DNA of 32,565 nt, taken from an uncultured Bacteroidales bacterium (lineage in GTDB: Bacteria; Bacteroidota; Bacteroidia; Bacteroidales; FEN-979). Within the stretch, counting starts at the first letter, position 1; each line of letters starts with the position of its first letter. This document shows, one piece after another, positions 24,532 through 32,565 of the stretch. The DNA lies in assembly GCA_903929315.1 (NCBI GenBank), contig CAIYUC010000109.1, forward strand, positions 1 through 32,565, read 5' to 3'. The notes beneath the pieces were generated by a model. It saw only the letters and a list, made by a program, of their open reading frames with translations. It made no database searches and had not been told where the DNA came from. The position numbers and the translations under genes are program-made.

Positions 24532-25037
24532 TGCGAACCTTGGTATGCCGGCATTGCGGTCGAACGATCCTGACAAACAAAAAGCTTAAACATCTCCTTC
24601 AACAGTATTGTGGTGATAAAACCTGCCAGACAGGCCGCAAACTGAGGTTTGAGCGTCACAAATACAAGACTAATAGCGCGTTCCGGTCCGCAAAGCTCCA
24701 GCGCGTTCGCGACCGGCGGAAAACGTTATTACGAGAGGGAAAACCATTTTTTGGATCACAATACCAGAGTTCATACCGAAGCTCGCATCCAGAGTACGTT
24801 TTGGAAAACAGACTCAGGCAACGGGAAAGAAATACCCGTAAACGCAGGAAAAGCAAGGATGATTGTAAGATTGTAAATCCGGACACGTTAATAGCGAAAC
24901 AGATTGATAATGACATGGTTTACGCGATGATCGCGGTGGATTACCAAAAGATTGTAAATCCGGACGCGTTCATGTCACAACTTGCAGGTATTGAATCTAT
25001 TACAAAGGCTCAAACGATGTTTGTGCGGAGATTGTAA
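24531..25037 (+). CDS. Basic zinc-finger protein of the transposon, probably frameshifted
   Basis: 168 residues. The N-terminus has four cysteines in CRHCG (C6, C9) and YCGDKTC (C27, C32), a small zinc finger, followed by a long Arg/Lys-rich stretch (about 35-110) typical of nucleic-acid binders. Two repeats of about 27 residues start with KIVNPDT and KIVNPDA. A third DNA copy of the repeat follows 80 rather than 81 bases later, so the frame runs into a stop; with one base restored it would read EIVNPDAIDQRVAKKYLWQK and on to about 25159. Similar zinc-finger proteins accompany IS21-like transposases, but their role is unclear to me. A hairpin overlaps the start codon. Confidence 0.6.
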   Translation: MRTLVCRHCGRTILTNKKLKHLLQQYCGDKTCQTGRKLRFERHKYKTNSAFRSAKLQRVRDRRKTLLREGKPFFGSQYQSSYRSSHPEYVLENRLRQRERNTRKRRKSKDDCKIVNPDTLIAKQIDNDMVYAMIAVDYQKIVNPDAFMSQLAGIESITKAQTMFVRRL

Positions 25038-25048
25038 ATCCGGACGCG
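24868..25048 (+). repeat. Three 20-bp repeats before the ParB-like gene
   Basis: AGATTGTAAATCCGGACRCG occurs at 24868, 24949 and 25029, spaced 81 and 80 bp. The third copy lies 31-51 bases before the ParB-like start. They may be protein-coding repeats, or binding sites for the ParB-like protein or transposase, or both. Confidence 0.8.
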
Positions 25049-25098
25049 ATTGACCAGAGGGTGGCGAAGAAATACCTTTGGCAAAAAATCGCACTTCA

Positions 25099-25989
25099 AT
25101 GGATCCCATCATGGTCAAAACCGATAAAATCCGGGAATGGTCGAACGAGTTTCGGCTGATCCAGCCCGAGGCTGTGAGAAGTATGGAGTTGTCGATGCGG
25201 TCAACCGGACAACTTCAGCCGCTGATATTACTGAAGAACGACGATGGGTATCACATCATTGATGGGATCAAACGATATCGGGCAGCACTAGAACTTGGAC
25301 TTGTGGAGTTGCAATCGTTGGTCTTCGAGGTGGATGTGGTCATGGCCAAGGCCATGATCCTTCATTACAACCGTCATTGTAGCAGTTTAAGCATGTATGA
25401 GCAGGGGTTGATTGTCCGCAGTTTGGTCCATGATCATGGGATGAGCCAGAAAGAAGTATCGAGGGTCCTCAGGCAGAGCCATAGCTGGGTATGCCGCCGG
25501 TTAAGCCTGATTGAGAAATTGTTGCCAGAGGTTCAGGATGCCTTGCGCATGGGCAGTATCACGGTAAGTCATGGCAGGGAACTGGTCAAATTGCCACGCG
25601 GCAATCAGGGGCAAGCCCTTGGGGTGATCATCACAGATGGATTGACTTCCCGCGAGTGTGCCATCGTGGTGGAAAGACTCTTGAAAGCCAAAGGCACCCA
25701 GGAAGCCGGATATATATACAGCCATTCTCGAGAAGTGATCCGCCAGGCCTTGCAGGGCGACAAGTTCCATGACAGCAGGTTGTCCGATCACGGGAACCGG
25801 TTGTTAAAGGCCAGGGAATTGCTTCGATTACAGGTGAACATTTTAGGCGGTGTGTTGCAAAGTGAACACACAAAGCAGCTCCCTGATGAGCAAAAGGCGA
25901 TGGTACTTCCTGCTATGAATGAATTAGTGGCCCCCATGGGCCGGTTAACAGACATCATTCACAAAACATTGCAATCATATGAAAGATGA
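25099..25989 (+). CDS. ParB/Spo0J-like protein of the transposon
   Basis: 296 residues from ATG 25099; a TTG at 25078 would add seven. The N-terminal ParB domain has QPLILLKNDDGYHIIDGIKR (40-59), where the classical GERRxRA motif is altered to DGIKRYRAA (55-63). A helix-turn-helix follows at about 115-137 (MSQKEVSRVLRQSHSWVCRR), like the ParB/KorB DNA-binding domain. Classical ParB proteins bind parS and hydrolyse CTP; the changed motif makes that activity uncertain. There is no ParA gene here. The end overlaps the transposase start by 11 bases, so it is a fixed part of the transposon operon. A role in target or end recognition, or in regulation of transposition, is inferred. Confidence 0.82.
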   Translation: MDPIMVKTDKIREWSNEFRLIQPEAVRSMELSMRSTGQLQPLILLKNDDGYHIIDGIKRYRAALELGLVELQSLVFEVDVVMAKAMILHYNRHCSSLSMYEQGLIVRSLVHDHGMSQKEVSRVLRQSHSWVCRRLSLIEKLLPEVQDALRMGSITVSHGRELVKLPRGNQGQALGVIITDGLTSRECAIVVERLLKAKGTQEAGYIYSHSREVIRQALQGDKFHDSRLSDHGNRLLKARELLRLQVNILGGVLQSEHTKQLPDEQKAMVLPAMNELVAPMGRLTDIIHKTLQSYER

Positions 25990-27418
25990 AGCCTTTGAAA
26001 ACAGTTTAATCTACCAGCGTGGCCAGGGTTGGTCCATCCGGCGGCTGGGGCGGGAATACCACTGTGGGAGGAATCGGGTCCTGAGGATACTGGCAGAGAA
26101 TGAGTGCCGGCGGACTGAAGGGGTGAATCTCCTGAAATCGCCCCGGGTTTACCCATCCAAACTAGATCCGTATAAGGAGCACATCCAGGATTTGCTACAG
26201 CAGTTTGGTAATATCACCACCCAGAGGATCTATGAAAAGATCCTTGAGAAAGGTTATCCCGGAAAGATTACCATGGTTGAAGTTTATGTGAGTAAAATAC
26301 GAACGTCCAAAAGCCAGCCGGTGATACGGTGCGTGGAGACGGCGCCCGGACAGCGGGCCGCACATGACTGGAGCGAGTACATGATCGAATTTACCTCAAC
26401 TGAAGGCAGGGAGTACAAGGTGACTTTCTTCAGCTACATACTTGGCTACAGTCGCCGCCAGTATATAGAGGTGGTGGAAGATAAGACCCAGCGAACTCTG
26501 ATGGAATGCCTGGTTCACGCGTTCATGTATTTTGACGGGGCTGCCCGGGAGATCAAGAGCGATAACCAGAAGGTATGTGTGGATCGTTGGGAATGCGGCC
26601 AACCGATCTTCAACCGTCATTACCTTGGTTTTGCTTCGCATTATGGCTTCAGGCCCCTGACGATCCATCCCGGAAAGCCCACAGAGAACTTAAAAATAGA
26701 ACGTCCGTTTTATTACCTGGAAACAAACTTCCTCAATGGTCGGCGCTTCGGCGATAAGAATGATCTGAAGGAGCAGTTAAGAAGCTGGTTAACCCAGGTC
26801 AACGATGTGCGGGTGCACCGTACCACCCGCAAAAGGCCCATCGACATGTTCGTTGATGAGGTACCTTGTTTATTGCCTTTACCTGCTGCACATTACGATA
26901 CTTCGCTGATTATCTACCGGGTGGTTAACCAGGAATCCTGCGTCAATTACCAGGGATATTACTATTATGTTCCGGGGGATTACCTGTTCAAGAGTTGTCC
27001 ACTGAGAATCACCAGCGATCAGGTGCTCATTTACTCGCACGATTTTAAACTCCTTGCCTCACATCCCCTGGCCGAAAAGGGAGCCACGGGCCGTTACATT
27101 GGATTGCCGCCCACCTATACCCATGCCCGGGTGCTCAAGCTTTCTGATGTAAAACAACGCTTATCTGCCATGGGTGGGGTGATGGAAAAGTTCACCGAAA
27201 AACTTATCCTGCAGAAAAAGGATCCCACTTCAGCTCTCAATGCCCTGCTGGCCCTGAAGGTTCATTATTTTACTGAGGACATCCTCAAGGCCGTTGGCCG
27301 TGCCATGGACCATGGAGTATATGACATCAAAACGATAGAACGCTTTTTAAAGACCCATGCTCAAGGCAGGGATGCCATTAAAACCTTGTTTGATCAATTA
27401 CCCGACGATGAAGACTAA
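25979..27418 (+). CDS. istA: IS21-family IstA-like DDE transposase
   Basis: 479 residues. An N-terminal HTH (GWSIRRLGREYHCGRNRVLR) is followed by an RNase H-fold catalytic core with D130 (RAAHDWSEY), D195 (EIKSDNQK) and E241 (NLKIERPFYYLETNFL), matching the IstA DDE order. A C-terminal beta-rich region follows (VNYQGYYYYVPGDYL). It performs the cut-and-join steps of transposition together with the IstB ATPase. Its start overlaps the ParB-like gene and its stop overlaps the IstB start, so the three are translationally coupled. Intact, with no premature stop, so the element could be active. Confidence 0.9.
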   Translation: MKDEAFENSLIYQRGQGWSIRRLGREYHCGRNRVLRILAENECRRTEGVNLLKSPRVYPSKLDPYKEHIQDLLQQFGNITTQRIYEKILEKGYPGKITMVEVYVSKIRTSKSQPVIRCVETAPGQRAAHDWSEYMIEFTSTEGREYKVTFFSYILGYSRRQYIEVVEDKTQRTLMECLVHAFMYFDGAAREIKSDNQKVCVDRWECGQPIFNRHYLGFASHYGFRPLTIHPGKPTENLKIERPFYYLETNFLNGRRFGDKNDLKEQLRSWLTQVNDVRVHRTTRKRPIDMFVDEVPCLLPLPAAHYDTSLIIYRVVNQESCVNYQGYYYYVPGDYLFKSCPLRITSDQVLIYSHDFKLLASHPLAEKGATGRYIGLPPTYTHARVLKLSDVKQRLSAMGGVMEKFTEKLILQKKDPTSALNALLALKVHYFTEDILKAVGRAMDHGVYDIKTIERFLKTHAQGRDAIKTLFDQLPDDED

Positions 27419-28190
27419 ACCTGACACGATCGCCCAGATGAGTCAATACCTGGGATTAAAGAACCTCGCTCTGCACCATACAGAACTAATCCAACGGGCT
27501 CATGAAAAGCAACTGGGCTTACTGGATTTTTTGGAAATGGTCTTAGGCGAAGAAGCCCTGCGCAAACGTGAGTGCAGTATCCGTTATCGTATCGGGGAAA
27601 GCCACCTGCCCCGGCCATACAAGCTGCTTTCGGACTTTGACTTTGGTTTTCAGCCCAAATTACGTAAATCCCTGGTGATGGATCTGGCCACCATGGAGTT
27701 TATCAAACATCAGGAATCGCTCCTGCTGATCGGGGACTGCGGAACCGGTAAATCACACATTGCCCAGGCTTTGGGCATGATTGGCTGTGAGCAGGGATAC
27801 AAAGTGTTGTACACTACCTGTGCTGCACTCATTGGGGATCTGAACAGCGGGGTCTTTGAAAAGAACCTGCTCAAACGGCTTCGAAAATATGTCAATCCCG
27901 ATCTATTGATCATTGACGAGATGGGCCATGACCGGCTCGAACTACAAGTCACCAAAGAAGCCCATCTGCTGTTCAAGGTCGTAGATGAACGCTACCAACT
28001 GAACCGTCCCCTGATCTTTACCACCAATGTGGAAGAAAAAGCCTGGGCCGAATATCTGGGTGATCCGGTCTCTACCCGTGCGATACTGGACCGTATCTTT
28101 CATCATGCGGTAAAGATCGAGATCCGTGGCCCCAGCTATCGTCAGCATCAGGGCATGGAACTACAGAAAAAGTATGAGAAACATAAATAA
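27408..28190 (+). CDS. istB: IS21-family IstB-like AAA ATPase (transposition helper)
   Basis: 260 residues from ATG 27408, which lies inside the last codons of the transposase gene; earlier in-frame starts would be deep in that gene. Walker A is GDCGTGKS (109-116), Walker B LLIIDE (166-171), and the sensor motif is PLIFTTNV. The N-terminal region (GLLDFLEMVLGEE) matches the IstB helical domain. IstB relatives, like MuB and DnaC, assemble on target DNA and stimulate the transposase. Complete and apparently functional. Confidence 0.92.
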   Translation: MKTKPDTIAQMSQYLGLKNLALHHTELIQRAHEKQLGLLDFLEMVLGEEALRKRECSIRYRIGESHLPRPYKLLSDFDFGFQPKLRKSLVMDLATMEFIKHQESLLLIGDCGTGKSHIAQALGMIGCEQGYKVLYTTCAALIGDLNSGVFEKNLLKRLRKYVNPDLLIIDEMGHDRLELQVTKEAHLLFKVVDERYQLNRPLIFTTNVEEKAWAEYLGDPVSTRAILDRIFHHAVKIEIRGPSYRQHQGMELQKKYEKHK

Positions 28191-28981
28191 AGCCATCACA
28201 GGATCACATTCCCAACCATCGCAGGTGTCGATGAATAATAAAGCAAGGCTGTCAGAAGTGACGGCCTTTTCTTTTGGTAATCTCCTGAATAGATATCAAC
28301 TCAACCCCTTCAAAAGACACACTACCATGGTTTTCCTTCTCTGCTTTATATCTCAAACTGAAACATCCAAAAGCTCCCTGATACAATCCTTAGTGATACA
28401 TCCTAAAAGCATGCAGTGGTGGTCATCGCACTTGAGTGGTATCATTTTGTGCCGTTTACTGGTATCGATTTAGATCGGGGTCAAAAATAAACGCTAAAAG
28501 TTGTAAGCTCCCCCCTTATCCGTTCGATTTTGACAACCCCTACGCCTTAGACAGTCGATCCTTATAAAATGAATGGTTGGTATTACTTTTAGCTTTCTAA
28601 TCAAAATACCGGAAGGGGGTTCGATGGTTTTGAACTTGCTGTCCGGGAAAGACACTTATTAATAACAACAAACCCATTAATTCCATTTATTCAATACAAC
28701 CATATCTCTCTAGGTTATCCCCTACCAACCTACCTACCTAAGCTTGCGCGAAAACGCCCTACACCACCGTAAATTTCCCATGACAAAAAACCAAAAAAAT
28801 TCCGGAAAAGAATGCTTTTTTGCTGCTGCTTTCGCTGATCTAATGAATGAATGATTCAGAGGAAATTTTGAAAGAGTCCCCACCAATCCCTACCATAAAG
28901 TTTAAAAATGATACCCCGCGATGTAGGTGAATAGCATTTTTAATGTTATAAAAATTTCTTTTTCAATTACTTGCATATTGA
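28191..28981. other. Intergenic region with right copy of the ~120-bp repeat
   Basis: This 791-bp region has no convincing gene; the reading frame at 28126-28473 is an overlapping artefact without family resemblance. The right end of the transposon should fall here, perhaps near the sequence change around 28440-28520, but no inverted repeat could be matched. The repeat copy is at 28699-28816. Confidence 0.5.
28699..28816 (+). repeat. ~120-bp direct repeat, right copy
   Basis: It aligns with 23609-23727 from AACCATATCTCTCTAGGTTA to AAAAGAATGC with short gaps, roughly three quarters identical by eye. Same orientation as the left copy. Confidence 0.7.
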
Positions 28982-29542
28982 TCAAAGAGTTTTATAAACA
29001 TCTTGTATTTCTTTATCCCTTATTCCCAAGTAAATTTTCGTGGTTGCAATTGATTGATGATTAAGTATTTCTGATAGGATTACCAATGATTTATCAGATT
29101 CCCCGTTTATCTCCCAGACATGACGGCCAAAAGTTTTCCTTAAGGAGTGTGTTGAAAAATTACCTTTTACCCCATATTTTTTAGCTATCTGATCTAAGGC
29201 TACATTGACATATTGAACAGTCAGGGCATTTTTTGATTTCTGTCCGGTGAATATTAAACCAGTTTTCATGCCCCGGTTCCTGGTTGCAATTTCATTGAGT
29301 GAAGGACTAACAGTTATTTTCCTATACTTGCCAGTTTTTTGTTCAGTCAATTCTATTACGTCGCTGGTCAGGTTATCCCATGTTAGGTTAAGAATGTCTC
29401 CGATCCTCAATCCTGTATATATCCCGGTTGCAATCAGAAGGGCAAAAGTTACCTTTTTATCCCTTTCTAATTTTAGTACCAGGCTTTGGGCCTCCTCCCA
29501 CTTTAGAGGGGAGGCCGTTGTTTTTGATCCTTTTAATGACAT
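28982..29542 (-). CDS. Minimal tyrosine recombinase (catalytic domain only)
   Basis: 186 residues from the ATG at 29542; a longer upstream frame would lie inside the RadC-like gene. It is all catalytic domain: R46 (YTGLRIGD), K69 (EQKTGK), H132 and R135 (THSLRKTF), H162 (LNHQSI) and Y171 (TKIYLG). The arm-binding and core-binding domains of normal integrases are absent. The start is one base after the RadC-like stop, with GAGG a few bases upstream, so translation is coupled. It may work with a partner protein or act as a resolvase/accessory recombinase of the element. Confidence 0.85.
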   Translation of the reverse strand: MSLKGSKTTASPLKWEEAQSLVLKLERDKKVTFALLIATGIYTGLRIGDILNLTWDNLTSDVIELTEQKTGKYRKITVSPSLNEIATRNRGMKTGLIFTGQKSKNALTVQYVNVALDQIAKKYGVKGNFSTHSLRKTFGRHVWEINGESDKSLVILSEILNHQSIATTKIYLGIRDKEIQDVYKTL

Positions 29543-29543
29543 T

Positions 29544-29984
29544 TTACATTTCTCCTCTATCTGCAAAAGAATAATATTCCGTATCAGTAAAGATAATGTG
29601 ATCAAGGACAGCAATATCAAGGAGCCTTCCGCCGTCTCTCAATTTCTTTGTAATAGTTATGTCTGCTTCTGACGGTAGTGGGTTCCCGGATGGATGGTTG
29701 TGTGATATAATTATAGAAGTCGTCCCTGGTGTGTTCAAACACGTTGTAAAAATGATTTTGGGATCAACAACAGTACCGGATACTCCCCCCCTTGATACCT
29801 TATAAAATCCGATCATTTTATTAGCACGGTTCAGACAAACCATAATAAATACTTCCTGCCATTCAAAATTGTCGGCCTGGTAAATCTCATTTAGAACTTC
29901 GTAGGCATCCTTACTATTAGAGAATTTCCGGAGCTGTTCCGGTTTATTCTTTAATTTTACAGTGATTTCAATTTCTGGTATCAT
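29544..29984 (-). CDS. radC-like: RadC-like JAB/MPN domain protein
   Basis: 146 residues. The JAMM metal site is complete: E44, then HNH at 95-97 in SHNHPSGNP, S99 and D108. It is shorter than chromosomal RadC, lacking the N-terminal helix-hairpin-helix part. This short form is common on bacterial mobile elements, often near recombinases or anti-restriction genes; its biochemical role there is not established. It is the first gene of a bicistron with the minimal recombinase, on the strand opposite to the integrase end of the element. Confidence 0.88.
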   Translation of the reverse strand: MIPEIEITVKLKNKPEQLRKFSNSKDAYEVLNEIYQADNFEWQEVFIMVCLNRANKMIGFYKVSRGGVSGTVVDPKIIFTTCLNTPGTTSIIISHNHPSGNPLPSEADITITKKLRDGGRLLDIAVLDHIIFTDTEYYSFADRGEM

Positions 29985-30500
29985 AACTTTAGGTTTTAAA
30001 TTTATGAATCAAAGGTAATACAATTATGTTCACTTTCCAAATAAATTATTGTTTATTTTACATATAAATGATAATATTTATTGTTTCTAAATAAATATAG
30101 CTGAATAACAATAAGTTAGCCATAATTATAAATGTTCACTATGTAATGAAGTGAAGATTATAACAATTATTTATATTATTCTGGAGTATGGCTCCGGTTC
30201 CTGATCCGTCCGTTTAAAATTAAAAAAAGATTGTTAAAACGTGAGGTTATTAAGAAAAAAACAATATGATACATAAATAAAGGCTGGCCATCAACAAATC
30301 TATAATTACACTTATGGAATAAAACTTTTATAAGTGAAATATTTTATTCAAAAGGGTTTTCCCCACACTTTTATTTGATCAATTTTGTTAATCATGTGCC
30401 TTGAAACATTTTACCTAGTGCAAGTCCTGGACCCAGGTAACACAGCATACTATTTAAGAATGCCCTTGATTTATTCGGATTACTGTGTTTACTATACTTT
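29985..30500. other. AT-rich intergenic region
   Basis: This 516-bp region is very AT-rich near 30040-30130. A CCTGG/CCAGG palindrome occurs at about 30426-30438. No gene, tRNA or repeat was recognised. It may contain the right end of the mobile element. Confidence 0.4.
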
Positions 30501-31310
30501 TTAGTAGTATTCTATTTTTCGTTCTGTTATATCAGTAGGAATGTTATTTTTAAATACTATTTTAATTTGCCAGTTGCCCGCTTTATCAAATTTATCATAC
30601 CTGAATGTGTATATTATGTCAATTATACCTTTTTCTGGGTCGTAACGCTGACTCTCTATTAGATTCCCACCTTCATCATACTTATTAATCCATTTGCTCG
30701 ATAATTTTCCTTGGTCGTCTATTCTATAAGGTGTATCATAGGTCAAAGAGAATACGAATAAGTACCTGGTGCTCTCTATTGTATTCCCTTTTTCATCATA
30801 CTTATCAATCCATTTATCACTTAAACTGCCATCAGCGTTGTACGCGCTCATCTCTGATGCATTCCCCTTGTCGTCATATTTGCGGATTGTTCTCATCATT
30901 AAACTTCCATCTGAGTGATAATCACTTTCATCTATTAGATTCCCCCTGTCATCATACTTGTATATGACTTTGCCCGATAAACTTCCATCTGGTTCGTACT
31001 CATTGTTCTCTATTTTATCACCCTTGGCGTTATACTTGTAAATACAATGTTGCCATAAACTTCCATCTGAGCGGTAATCACTTTCCTCAATTTTATTCCC
31101 CCTGTCATTATACTTGGAGTATTGTTTTTCTTTTAACTTACTCTTTTCAACTTCTCCAAATTTCTCAACTGCATCGTAGGAAGACTCAGTAAGGGTTTTA
31201 ACTTTGCCTTTTAAATTGTCCTCAGTTAGACTGTTTTTATCTTTATTATTTAAAAAGGATAGTAGAAAGAAACTGCTTATAACAAGTATAATTATTCCTA
31301 ATGTTTTCAT
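30501..31310 (-). CDS. Membrane-anchored protein with YD/MORN-like 24-residue repeats
   Basis: 269 residues from the ATG at 31310; an upstream ATG at 31343 would overlap the TPR gene and put charges before the hydrophobic start. A hydrophobic N-terminus (IIILVISSFFLLSFL) acts as signal or anchor. From about residue 60 come seven or eight tandem repeats of 23-25 residues with the pattern KYDDRGNxIEESxYxSDGSL. They resemble YD/RHS-type or toxin_15-like antitoxin (YwqK) repeats. The function is probably binding on the cell envelope. It follows the TPR gene by 23 bases and may be in its operon. Confidence 0.75.
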   Translation of the reverse strand: MKTLGIIILVISSFFLLSFLNNKDKNSLTEDNLKGKVKTLTESSYDAVEKFGEVEKSKLKEKQYSKYNDRGNKIEESDYRSDGSLWQHCIYKYNAKGDKIENNEYEPDGSLSGKVIYKYDDRGNLIDESDYHSDGSLMMRTIRKYDDKGNASEMSAYNADGSLSDKWIDKYDEKGNTIESTRYLFVFSLTYDTPYRIDDQGKLSSKWINKYDEGGNLIESQRYDPEKGIIDIIYTFRYDKFDKAGNWQIKIVFKNNIPTDITERKIEYY

Positions 31311-31333
31311 ATCTATAAGTAAATCTTTTTCAA

Positions 31334-32044
31334 TTATTTGCAATAAGCTCTAATAAAATCATAAGCATTCATTAGACCAAGTTGACCAGCTTTACTCCAG
31401 TCTAAGCAAGCTCCATCTTTATCCCCCAATAGGTGCTTTGCTACAGCTCGATCATTGTATGCATCTGCGTACTGAGGATTAATCTCGATTGCATTAGTAA
31501 AATCCTGAATAGCACTCCTGTACTCTTGAAGTTGAACCTTTGCCTCACCCCGATTATTATATGCCCCTGCAAATTGAGGATTAATCTCGATTGCTTTAGT
31601 AAAATCATGTATTGCATTTTTGTAATCTTTAAGGTCTATCTTTGCAAAACCCCTATTATTGTAAGCCTTTGCGAATTGAGGGTTAATCTCAATAGCTTTA
31701 TTATAATCCTGTATAGCACCATTGAAATCTTGAAGATATTCTTTTGCTGCACCCCGATTACGGTATGCTTCTGCAAGTTGAGGAATTATTTCAATAGCTT
31801 TATTAAAATCCTGTATAGCCCCGTTGTAATCTCGCAATTTAACCTTTGCCAAACCCCGGTTATGGTATGCTTCTGCGAATTGAGGATTGATCTTAATGGC
31901 TTTATTAAAATCCTCTAAAGCACCCGTGTAATCTTTAAGTTCATACTTCGAACAACCTGATTTGTCGTATTCTAAAGCTGTTTGTGAAAATACCTGAGCG
32001 AATGGTAAATATAAAAATACTAAAAAGAAGAAAATCCTTTGCAT
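31334..32044 (-). CDS. Exported tetratricopeptide-repeat (TPR) protein
   Basis: 236 residues. A signal peptide (1-20, FFFLVFLYLPFAQVFSQ) precedes six TPR units of 34 residues with high mutual similarity (AIQDFNKAIEINPQFAEAYN, then a NRGxAK turn). It ends with GDKDGACLDWSKAGQLG, the usual cap of this Bacteroidota TPR family. It is expected in the periplasm or at the outer membrane as a protein-interaction scaffold. Near-identical units suggest recent repeat expansion. The next gene downstream is the YD-repeat protein. Confidence 0.88.
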   Translation of the reverse strand: MQRIFFFLVFLYLPFAQVFSQTALEYDKSGCSKYELKDYTGALEDFNKAIKINPQFAEAYHNRGLAKVKLRDYNGAIQDFNKAIEIIPQLAEAYRNRGAAKEYLQDFNGAIQDYNKAIEINPQFAKAYNNRGFAKIDLKDYKNAIHDFTKAIEINPQFAGAYNNRGEAKVQLQEYRSAIQDFTNAIEINPQYADAYNDRAVAKHLLGDKDGACLDWSKAGQLGLMNAYDFIRAYCK

Positions 32045-32127
32045 AGCTATCTTTTTTATCGTAACACTGTAAAATTTTATTCAACGTCTTGAAACCCTTT
32101 AACTATTGTAATTTAAAAAGGTTGTTA

Positions 32128-32565
32128 TTATTTTGGAACATATACTTCACGCCAAACAGGATCACCAGATTCATCATACCATAACATTAAGTCTTTTTCA
32201 TTATAGCCATTAAAAGCATTACTGCTGAAACTGTAATTTTTCGGACATGAACTTTCCCAAAAATCCTTAATCAACATACCTAATTTAAACTCTTCGGTTT
32301 TGCATTTACTCTGATGATCAACCCAATAAGAATGAAACCTGCATTTACAGACTAAATCTGCATCAACAGGAGGGAATGTTATTCCTTCATTTTTCTTTTC
32401 TTGTGCTTCTTGTGCTTTTGCAGCTACTTCTTGAGGACTAGCAATTTGTCGTCCATATCTATCATAACCTGAAGGAACCACCCCATGTACTCCAGAACTT
32501 TGATTTGTTCCGATAATACCCCAATTAGAGTATGATTTTTGAAAATGATCAAAACTTTCTTTGGC
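32128..32565 (-). CDS. Unknown protein, 5' end outside the window
   Basis: The frame is open from the right window edge to TAA at 32128 (145 codons visible), so the start is missing; an internal GTG at 32481 is not needed. Visible features are a Lys/Glu/Ala-rich helix (SPQEVAAKAQEAQEKKNEGI), cysteines in LVCKCRFH, SKCKTEE and SSCPKNY that could bind metal or form disulfides, and a C-terminal EKDLMLWYDESGDPVWREV. No family recognised. It may belong with the downstream TPR and YD-repeat genes. Confidence 0.6.
   Translation of the reverse strand, partial: AKESFDHFQKSYSNWGIIGTNQSSGVHGVVPSGYDRYGRQIASPQEVAAKAQEAQEKKNEGITFPPVDADLVCKCRFHSYWVDHQSKCKTEEFKLGMLIKDFWESSCPKNYSFSSNAFNGYNEKDLMLWYDESGDPVWREVYVPK

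Larger units (their letters stand above)
24531..28190 (+). mobile_element. IS21-like transposon with zinc-finger and ParB-like genes
   Basis: Four genes on one strand overlap or nearly overlap: a zinc-finger protein, a ParB-like protein, an IstA-like DDE transposase and an IstB-like ATPase. IS21 elements normally have only istA and istB. Terminal inverted repeats could not be located by eye, so the true ends are probably outside 24531-28190. Confidence 0.75.
17958..29984. mobile_element. Probable integrated element (or nested elements)
   Basis: The left boundary is proposed at the tRNA 3'-end fragment. Then come a tyrosine integrase reading inward, an excisionase-like HTH gene, a phage-type replication initiator, a Panacea toxin-antitoxin candidate, an IS21-like transposon and, at 28982-29984, a RadC-like gene with a small recombinase as often seen in Bacteroidota elements. 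The right boundary is not visible; no matching complete tRNA occurs to the right within the window, so the element may end outside it. Confidence 0.5.

Noticed and set aside
28126-28473. 115-residue plus-strand ORF after istB
   Set aside because: It begins inside istB in another frame and has no recognisable composition or domain.
31433-31918. 161-residue plus-strand ORF in the TPR gene
   Set aside because: Antisense frame kept open by the TPR repeats; cysteine- and leucine-rich artefact.

Overview
The window looks like a stretch of a Bacteroidota genome. Two secreted proteins end in type IX secretion (T9SS) type A sorting domains, several promoters carry the Bacteroidota -7 box (TAnnTTTG), and most other genes resemble Bacteroidota families. 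Coding is dense but broken up by mobile DNA: an integron-like cassette array, a dead IS3 copy, an IS21-like transposon with extra genes, and an integrated element with its own recombinase and replication protein.

Region 1 (1-5042) is the most unusual part. Three complete gene cassettes and the start of a fourth lie head to tail on the minus strand, separated by four attC-like sites (156-232, 1680-1812, 2771-2835, 3715-3798). In each complete cassette the first 15-21 bases are the near-perfect reverse complement of the bases leading into its own attC site, as expected of excisable circular cassettes, but with a longer match than the classical 7-base core. Next to the array is a tyrosine recombinase (3918-5042) that lacks the insert typical of IntI, points the same way as the cassettes and is interrupted by one in-frame TAG. 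Cargo: a seven-repeat T9SS-secreted propeller, a membrane coiled-coil protein coupled to a lone receiver domain, and an exported protein with a BamE-like motif.

Region 2 (5272-14200) holds a T9SS-exported BNR-type propeller with a BACON domain, a WD40-zinc-ribbon and zinc-ribbon-LRR gene pair, a decayed IS3 element, a DUF4143 AAA ATPase preceded by three 11-bp repeats at exact 33-bp spacing, a fragment of a STAND/WD40 protein, and tRNA-Leu(CAG). Region 3 (14202-17955) holds 76-bp tandem repeats and a full-length tricorn-like S41 protease with a strong terminator.

Region 4 (about 17958-29984) looks like an integrated element. It begins at a tRNA 3'-end fragment and carries a tyrosine integrase, an unknown protein with an internal duplication, an excisionase-like HTH protein and a phage-type replication initiator. 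A Panacea-type toxin-antitoxin candidate follows, then a transposon with a zinc-finger protein, a ParB-like protein and IstA/IstB-like proteins, and finally a RadC-like protein translationally coupled to a minimal tyrosine recombinase. Region 5 (30501-32565) has a repeat protein of the YD/MORN-like kind, a TPR protein and a gene cut by the window edge. All homology statements come from motif recognition by eye; no database search was run.
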